Assembly: GCA_029721435.1 (NCBI GenBank)
Contig: CM056588.1
Span: forward strand, 39,201,430 to 39,265,429
Direction of reading: 5' to 3'
DNA: 64,000 bases
Source of the DNA: Gymnothorax reevesii
Lineage: Eukaryota > Chordata > Actinopteri > Anguilliformes > Muraenidae
The notes under the pieces were generated by a model. It was not told where the DNA came from. It was given only the letters and a program-made list of their open reading frames with translations, and did no database searches. The translations under genes and the position numbers were made by a program. Shown here piece after piece: positions 56,701 through 64,000 of the stretch; the first letter of the stretch is position 1, and each line of letters starts with the position of its first letter.

Positions 56701-59700
56701 CACAATATACTGTACATCACAAATGACTTTCAATGTGAAATGGGGGGGGAATAAGTTACAGTAATTTCTGAAAGCAACAGCTTACACACTCGTCTTCGTT
56801 GACCTTCTTTTTAATTTATTTTAAGACACAAATGAAGACCATGAAGTGGGAAAAAAATGCCAAAAGAAATGTTAGATTTGAACTGTGAAGAACACTGAGC
56901 AGATCTCACTTACAGCTCCACGATGTGGAAAAAACCGCACCGACACACATTTGCATGTGGCTCAAATGACTGGCTCACTGCAAACCCAACTTGTTTTTTT
57001 TTTTTTTTGCTGTTAAACCTTGCATTTAAAACAGCGCAACTGTCCATTCATCTCCATCATTACCAGATCGTAAGTAAAAATGCACGCATGTTTGAATTTT
57101 AAAAATTATTCCTACATGTATGCATTTTATCAATTTAATATTTGCCGCTGCTTAAAATACAACTAGCCACTATAGCAAATGAGATCATATCAAGTATTTT
57201 TTATTTATATATATATTTTTTTACATTAGTTGTAAACACACACTCTGTATAGAAAACATCTACACTTTAAGTGCTTGCTGTGTACACCAGCCACTGCAAG
57301 GAGTCTTTAGACAGCGTTTCGATTGCTTGGGAGTTTTTAATTCTAAGTAACATCAGCACTGCCGGTTTGGGATGGGGCTGCTTTTAAAAATTCTCTGTGC
57401 AGAAGTAATGTGGCATTGCGTGTGTACTAATGAGGGTCTAAGAGAGGCGATCACTCCCTGCCCAAACAGGAACACGGGGCGCATTTTAAATACAATTCAG
57501 CGAGGAGCCAACCATTTCTGTGGGCCCAATACTGCAGCCTCACCACGGTAAATTCAGCACGTACAGAGACTCATACACTGATGTAACAAACAAACAAAAA
57601 AAAAACAAACAAACAAACTGTAAAATACATAACTTATACTTCACTACATATAAACAAAAATATAAATCTATTTTCCTATGTTATATTTACAATTTAAAAA
57701 AACCTATGATGAGATGGTGAGCTAAAAATCTTTGAAGAGACTTGTTTTGAGCTCCAATTCTGGTGCGAAATCTCACTGTTTAAATCTTTTTTTTTTCTTT
57801 TTCTTGATTGTCCTTTATATAATGTTTGTAGTGACGCTTTTAGAGCCAAGACTGGCTGATAAATACTATAAAATGTCCGTGTTTACCATATAGCTTCGGA
57901 TACATGATACATTGCAAACAGAATGGATAAGAAAGACTGCATTGAGTCCGCTGTGCCTCTGTTAGCCGGTCTCAGTCCGCAGCTGAGCAAGTCCTCTTTG
58001 TCTGGCAGCTCAGCAGCTGAGACAGAATGTCCATTCATAACTGCATTTTACCATAAATAAACAAAATAACTTGACAGGAAAAAAAAAATACTCAAAACTG
58101 ATGAATGTGAGTCAAGCTCACAAGTCCAAACTGGAAACCTCAGTTCCTGTTTCCGTTTTGTTCCTTACAACAGTTTCACATTAATCAGAATAAAAAATAC
58201 AATTTATATCCAGTGCTTATAACACTTATGAAATGTATCTGTGTGAATTACATTTTTTCTTATTCTGTAATACAAGCACAATCAAGTTTTAGTCCAAAGA
58301 ACAGCTCTTATTTTACCATCGGCCTGCAGAATATTATGACATGGCCTAAAAGAACATATAAACTCCAAACAAATGAAACAAAGCAACAAAATAATAGCCT
58401 GTATGTGGGAAAAATAAACTCAGTTTTTTTTTAAAGCAACTCCAGCCTTCAAACATCACACAAAAATAACAAAACACTAAAATAAAAGCAAGGAGATGGC
58501 GAAGACTTGACTCTGAAATGTTAAAACAGTTGAATACATTAATAAATATTTTAATAAAGAAGGACAGCATATATTAAACCAGTTTACAACAACCAATGCT
58601 TTGATGACATGTACATTAAAAAAAGCTGTCAGTACCTTTTTTCACTGAATGTGAAGCAATACAGTGACCATGAGTGCAGAATCCACACCAGAAAAATGGT
58701 GTTGATCCAAACAGCTGATAGGTTTTATTATTACAATGATCTTGATCAAAGGACATGCTGTACTGTACATTCGGCAGGAGGAACAGTGATACACCTGTCT
58801 GAAGTGATACCGTCTTGTCAGTCATTTTAATAACCCCTATCAGCCTCGTCTTCCTGTTCAATCTGCAGCAGGGAGCGACTGTGAACGAATGGCAACCGAC
58901 TCGTCAGGTATTCCCCTACATTGCCCAGGTTACAGGGCACCTTACGTAAAGCACGGCAATAAATGATGTCCCTCAAGGGCACGGATGAACAGGGGGTACG
59001 CCTGTGTTAACGGACTCAATTAAAAGCTAAAATCAAAATTCACTTGTTCTTCAATCTAGTGAATTCTAAACCATAAAATGTTTATAGGCTTACATATTCC
59101 ATAAAACCAATGACATTGCAAACCTCCTGTCTATTCATGCCAGTTTCCTTTCAAGTAAGGGAAATTTAATTGAATTTTTAAAGACAAAGTGTACGAGCAG
59201 TCGTGGTGGAAATGAAAAATGTCTTTAAATTACGCATTTTCCGCCCTTCAAATTTCTTTGCATTTGTGTCAAAATCCTGTCCAGCTTGAATACAGTTTCA
59301 AATTTAATGTCAATCAAATAGACTCTCCTTGGAAAGATTTGTTCAACTTGAATATTCGTCAATTTGGAGAAATTTGTTCTGCGCTACCCGCTCTTTCATG
59401 GGGAAAAACTTTTTGGCGGGGGGGTGTCAAGGGGATTACAGCATTAATGGCCAAAGCCAGTAGCCAATCTTGACCAGTCAGTCACATACTCATGTTCATC
59501 CTTATCCATTGTTACAAACTGAAACTCTTCCATACTCTTAAAATTTTGGTTCTCTGTAATAACGCTGTTATGGTTGAACAGAAACACAGCCAACCAGTCT
59601 GTGGAAACACTCAACTCTTTCTCCTAAGACCGTGCACTGCCATGCCAGCATTGAAGAGATCAGCCTTAAGACTTTCCATGTTGATTAAGATTCTGAGTGC

Positions 59701-59765
59701 CTTCATGGGCTCAACATCCTAAGATCAAAGAATTTCAGATGGGCTGCCTCTCAGAGCAGAGAAGT

Positions 59766-59902
59766 TTAACCCTGGAGAACCCACGGGGTCAAATCTGACC
59801 TCACCTAATTTAGCCCCTACCCTACATTAGCAGATGTCAATCTTTATGCTAAGTTAATGTTTTTCTTGAGGAAAAAAGATGTCTAGGGTTCTCCAGGGTT
59901 AA
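59766..59902. mobile_element. piggyBac-type MITE with TTAA target sites
   Basis: TTAACCCTGGAGAACCC and GGGTTCTCCAGGGTTAA are perfect 17-base inverted ends, including TTAA on both sides; TTAA is the duplicated target of piggyBac elements. The element is 129 bases plus TTAA copies. It has no gene and would sit in the sox13 3' UTR if that is long. Confidence 0.8.
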
Positions 59903-60149
59903 AAGAACATAGTCAACATGTTGCAGCTGAACATGTCTCTCCCTTCTGCTCTAATCGCCCAGGTCGCAGCGACCCCTGGGTGTCCTGGACCCTCGTATTA
60001 AGACCTCATGAGGGTAAACGGGAGGGAAAGTTTCGTAAGACAGTCAGAGGGCTCTGGACTGGAGCGAAGGAAGGGGACGTATAGAGTGGAAAAGCAGGAC
60101 GTCTTTTATTATTTTACTTGTCTTCCTCTGATGCTAAACATTATTTAAG

Positions 60150-61035
60150 ACTCGCTGCAGTGTCTGCCTTAAGAATGTGAGGAGTAAGACTGCTATAGGA
60201 CTGTCAGGGGTAAGACTGCTTTAATACCATCGGGGTAAGACTGCTTTAAGACTCTCAGGGCTATGACTGCCTTAAGACTGTCGGGGTAAGGCAACTTTAA
60301 GATTGTCATGGCTAAGACAGCTTTAAGACTGTGAGGGGTAAGACTGCTTTAAGACTGCAAAGGGTAAGAGTTTTTAAGACTATCAGGGGTATCAGGGGAC
60401 TGCTGTAAGACTGTCAGGGGTATGACTGACTTAAGGACCGTCAGGGGTTAGACTGCTTTGAGACGGTCAGGGGTAAGACTGTTTTAAGACTGTCGGGGGT
60501 ATGACTGACTTAAGACTGTCAGGGCTAAGACCGCTTTAAGACTGTCAGGGGTTAGACTGTTTTAAGACTGTGAGGGGTAAGAACGCTTAAAGACTGTGAG
60601 GGGTAAGACTGTTTTAAGACTGTGAGGGGTAAGAACGCTTTAAGACTGTGAGGGGTAAGAGTTCTTTAAGACTGTCAGGGGTACGACTGTTTTAAGACTG
60701 TCAGGGGTATGACTGACTTAAGACTGTCAGAGGTAAGACTGACTTAAGACTGTCAGAGGTAAGACCGCTTTAAGACTGTCAGGGCTAAGACCGCTTTAAG
60801 ACTGTCAGGGGTTAGACTGTTTTAAGACTGTGAGGGGTAAGAACGCTTTAAGACTGTGAGGGGTAAGAGTTCTTTAAGACTGTCAGGGGTACGACTGTTT
60901 TAAGACTGTCAGGGGTATAACTGACTTAAGACTGTCAGGGGTATGACTGACTTAAGACTGTCAGAGGTAAGACCGCTTTAAGACTGTCAGGGGTTAGACT
61001 GCTGTAAGACTGTCAAGTGTAAGACTGACTTAAGA
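60150..61035. repeat. 26-bp minisatellite, ~33 copies
   Basis: Units of the form AAGACTGTCAGGGGTAAGAC plus CGCTTT repeat over ~885 bases. Each 26-mer is itself two related halves sharing TAAGACTG. Variants (TGTGAGGGG, GGGCTAAG, TATGACTGACT) recur in blocks, which suggests higher-order duplication (compare 60530-60700 with 60770-60910). It lies 1.07 kb beyond the sox13 stop. Confidence 0.92.
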
Positions 61036-62104
61036 CCGGGTACTGTGAAGGAACGTTATGAAACGTTTGGCACCTTTGAAGTTGAAACTGAATAAAATAA
61101 AAACATAATAATAATAATAATCCGGGAGTCTAATGCATTCTCTGTGCCTGTGGCATGTCTGTGTTTTTTATCATAAAAGTTTGAAGTGTTTTCTGCAACT
61201 TTTTTAAAGTTCAGATTAAAAACACATTCACAAGCTGTTGACTGGCACAGCATACCTGAGTGATAATTCATAACCCCCATTAGAAACAGTGGATGTCAGC
61301 TATGAAATGCATTCAAGAGCAAATCAAATACCAGCATGTAGCAATATATTCATACGATAAGACTGACCGCACTGGACTCATTTGAAATGTCAAACACCAA
61401 ATCCATCTGACATTTTTTAGAGACAATGAACTTATTGTGTACAATGTCAGCAAACAAAAAACAAAATGAAAATGATGAAATAATGAAAACAATCAAGCGG
61501 TGTCACACATGAAGAAACACTACCATCCAAGGGCCAAAAATCAGCATTCAGGCCTCAGGAGCGCACAGGACATAAAAAAAATTCTCTCTTTCTTTCCATC
61601 TGTTTACTTCCACTTTCCTCTCTTCCCTTCATCAATTCCTTTTAGTCCCCTCTCTCTCCCTCTCACTCTGGCTCTCTCTGGTTTTTTTTCTGCAGTACAC
61701 CTCCGTCTCTGTCTCCTGAAGGCCTGGGAGTGGGGCATGGGCGCGGGACTTGTTTTTGCTGCTGTGATCTGATTGGGTGATAAGGGAGTCGTGGGGGAGC
61801 TCAGTTGGCATTGAGGAGCTATGTTGCTCGGTTCTAGCAGCTATATTGGGTGAGGGACCAGTTATGGGCGGAGCTCAGCTAGCTCTCTTGCGTCATTCTC
61901 CCAGCTGTGATCCGATTGGTAGAGGGGCGGTTCATGGGTGAAGCTCAGTTGGCATTGACCAGCTATGTTGCTTTGCTCTGGCAGCTGTATCCTGATTTGC
62001 AGAGGGGCGGGTTTTGGATGGTGCTCAGCTGGCATCATCCGGCTCTTGTGCGTCCTTCTCGCAGCTGTGATCTGATTGGGTTATTGGGGGGTTGTTAGCA
62101 TAGC

Positions 62105-62420
62105 TCAGTTAGCCATGACTGGCTCTCTCGCCTCGGTTTCGCTGCTGTAGTCTGATTTGGGCTCGTCCTCATACTCCTCGTACATGTCCATGTGCTCCTG
62201 TCCATTGACAGGCTCAACTCCGGGTAGCGTTCCCGGAATTCCCGGTTCCATCTTCATTCCGAAAGCGCTGCGGATCACCGGGATCGCCGGCTCGGGACTT
62301 GCAGAGTTACTGGAGCACTCTGACGTCATCTGTGGGGAGGGCGTGGGCGTCGCCATGGTGATCGCGCCTGGGTAGACCACGCCAGCGCTTGTGCTGATTG
62401 GTGGAATTGGTGGCTGTTGC
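62105..62420 (-). CDS. sox13: SoxD transcription factor, last coding exon (SOX13-like C-terminus)
   Basis: Read on the minus strand, the exon begins after a TTCGCAG acceptor (plus strand 62421-62427) and ends at a TGA (62105-62107): 105 codons after one leading base. It reads [20 protein letters not shown], then [40 protein letters not shown], and an acidic tail [20 protein letters not shown] ending in MAN. The (V/I)YPGAITMAT...SPQMTS...SASPEP...PVI block is the hallmark of SOX5/6/13 C-termini, which lie after the HMG box. The acidic end with PKSDYSSE is SOX13-like; SOX5 ends in a DVDYGSDSE-type tail. The HMG box and coiled-coil exons lie beyond the right edge. The gene is nuclear and DNA-binding, and convergent with etnk2. 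Confidence 0.88.
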
Positions 62421-64000
62421 CTGCGAATGGACCAATCGCAGAGCAGGATGGTTAGAAACAGAGGAGGGGGGCCAATGGCAGCAGTTGACACAGTTTGGGG
62501 TACAACAGGGCTGTATTGAAGAAAAAAAGTTATATTTGCCAAAATACAGAATTACTCACACAATCCACAACTTAGACGAAATTCCATCGCACAAGCCTTG
62601 GCCCTCTAAAATTTATAGACACTAAATGAGGCTTTCAGTTCTGCTAATGTTTCTGAATTATGACAGTAAATCAGAACTAGCAGAAGGTTTTTTAATGAAA
62701 TAGCTGTTCGGCTTCACAATTTTCCATGACAAAAGGCCAGTCTCTAGCTCAAACTCCCTCTCCTGGAATTTCAATGAGAGGGAAAATCAAGAGGTCGTAT
62801 TTCTGACTGAAGAACAGTGAACCCCTGGAGAAGAGATGCTACCTCTCATTCTCTTTTCTCTCTCTTACTCTCTCTCCGTTTCTTGGTCTCTCTCTTTTTC
62901 CATCAGTCTCTGTACACCTCGTAAATCACACAGCCCAAGTGCTTAGAGTTCAGCTAAGAACTCAAACGCAGAAGTCAGCCAAGATCATCAGTGTTTTCTT
63001 CATAATGTGTTGACTTCATTCAGTTGTATATCAGTGCCAGAGAAATAAATGTGAATATATCATTGAAAACGGCTCAACAACTCTCTTATGTGTTGTCCGA
63101 TAGTTCCTTGGCCAGACTTTACACTTTTTTAGAAATCAAAGCATAAATACATACTTCAAAATGGGGGAGTAAACATGATGGTAAATTTACAAATAGGCAA
63201 AGGTGGCTTTTCTAATGAATAAGATGACTGGCAAAATGTTTGAAATTCGAACATTTTAAAAAAAGGTAGTCACCACAAGAAAACTCCAAATTTCCCCAAA
63301 ATCCCCAAATTTCGGACAAAATTTTCGGCCACCAGAATCCATATTGGATATCCAAAATTGCCCAAAATCGGTCTTGAGCATTGTCAAATAAATCTTCGCC
63401 TGTGCAAAATTAGAAAAAATTCCTGTAATAATTGTCGCTCCCAGAGCCCGGAACAGAGAATCTCTGCGGGCGCGGCGGTGGCCCCAGAACTAAACCATTG
63501 TATCTTCCAACTATCGTCGTCAGGGGGATACAATTAATCAAGAAATACTGGCCAAATAAACAACAGTCTGGTAGCATAAGTTGGCACGAGCAGCAGAGCA
63601 GCCTCATTTTAGAACAGCTCAGCCAAACTGGACGCAGTGCCACAGGAAACACACCCTGCTGAACACCATTGTGTTTCGCCAAAACAACACATTGGCTTAT
63701 GTTACAGCCATTTGGTGAGAATGTTAGGTTTGTTTGTACTGTTTTGAAGAGGCTACCGTTGTTTTCAGGCAGGTTCTGCAGCATTAGAGTGGTATAGGCA
63801 GTATTAAGGTTGTCCGTGCAGAATTTAGGTGGTCTTTGCATTGTTAAGGCTGTCCATGCAGTTCTAAGATGGTCTTTGCAATGCTGAGATGTTATTTGCC
63901 AAATTAATGTGGCCTGTGCAATGTAAGTATAGTTTTTGCATTGTTAAGGTGGTGGGTGCAAAGTTAAGATGTCTTGCACAGTGTTAAGCTGGTCTGTGCA
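62421..64000 (-). other. sox13 intron (partial)
   Basis: Sequence upstream of the last sox13 exon on the minus strand. No further SoxD exon is visible before the window edge. It contains CT-rich simple sequence (about 62840-62900) and ends in a degenerate ~20-bp repeat array (63770-64000). The open frame at 63410-63841 on the minus strand matches nothing I recognise. Confidence 0.55.
63770..64000. repeat. degenerate ~20-bp tandem repeat, runs off the window
   Basis: About eleven imperfect units like TCTTTGCATTGTTAAGGTGG. It is much more diverged than the 26-bp array and unrelated in sequence. It reaches the right edge, so the full length is unknown. Confidence 0.7.

Larger units (their letters stand above)
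55746..62104 (-). other. putative long 3' UTR / downstream flank of sox13
   Basis: Leftward of the sox13 stop there are over 6 kb with no exon. From 55.7 to 59.7 kb it is AT-rich, homopolymer-rich and almost free of recognisable transposons, unlike the island just to the left. Several AATAAA signals exist on the minus strand; the farthest noted is TTTATT on the plus strand at 55746-55751. How far the transcript runs cannot be decided from sequence. The piggyBac-type MITE (59.77 kb) and the 26-bp minisatellite (60.15-61.04 kb) would be transcribed if the UTR is long. Confidence 0.3.

Noticed and set aside
60150..61035. Regular repeat considered as a CRISPR-like array
   Set aside because: Units abut without unique spacers and the context is vertebrate; it is a minisatellite.

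Overview
The window looks like ray-finned fish nuclear DNA. Two protein-coding genes are visible only as short exons separated by introns of 1 to 12 kb with GT/AG boundaries, and everything between them is thick with Tc1/mariner, Harbinger, L1, tRNA-SINE and MITE debris of the kind found in fish genomes. Nothing prokaryotic is present: no operons, ribosome sites or CRISPR. Most long open frames are chance or repeat-derived.

Plus strand, 1 to about 38 kb: the 3' half of an ethanolamine kinase gene, best read as etnk2. Five exons (9841-9986, 19736-19819, 20817-20980, 33237-33310, 37648-37720) join in frame and give the C-terminal ~179 residues, including the catalytic HNDLL and IDYEY motifs. 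The 5' exons lie outside the window. The introns hold a decayed mariner (4.45-5.7 kb), a 5'-truncated L1 tail with a 19-bp target duplication (3.8-4.0 kb), a Tc1 element carrying a second Tc1-like element and a SINE (11.6-14.3 kb), another Tc1-like remnant (16.8-18.0 kb) and many hairpin MITEs.

Middle, 38 to 62 kb: the interval between the two convergent genes. It contains an internally deleted PIF/Harbinger element with a SINE inside it (41.08-43.16 kb), several MITEs, CA-rich microsatellites, an almost full-length frameshifted Tc1 element (50.6-52.2 kb), and next to it a fold-back element (52.7-54.25 kb) with a separate 445-bp repeat in one arm. That repeat carries two perfect DR1 nuclear-receptor sites 162 bp apart.

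Minus strand, 62.1-62.42 kb: the last coding exon of a SoxD transcription factor, best read as sox13 from its acidic C-terminus ending in PKSDYSSE. Its downstream flank, read leftwards, contains a TTAA-flanked piggyBac-type MITE and a ~0.9 kb minisatellite of 26-bp units. The tail-to-tail etnk2-sox13 layout agrees with vertebrate synteny (ETNK2/SOX13, and the paralogous ETNK1/SOX5 pair).

I see no convincing undescribed molecular system. The most interesting material is the nested fold-back island at 49.8-54.3 kb with its receptor-site-bearing repeat, and an unassigned candidate first exon inside etnk2 at 29,993.
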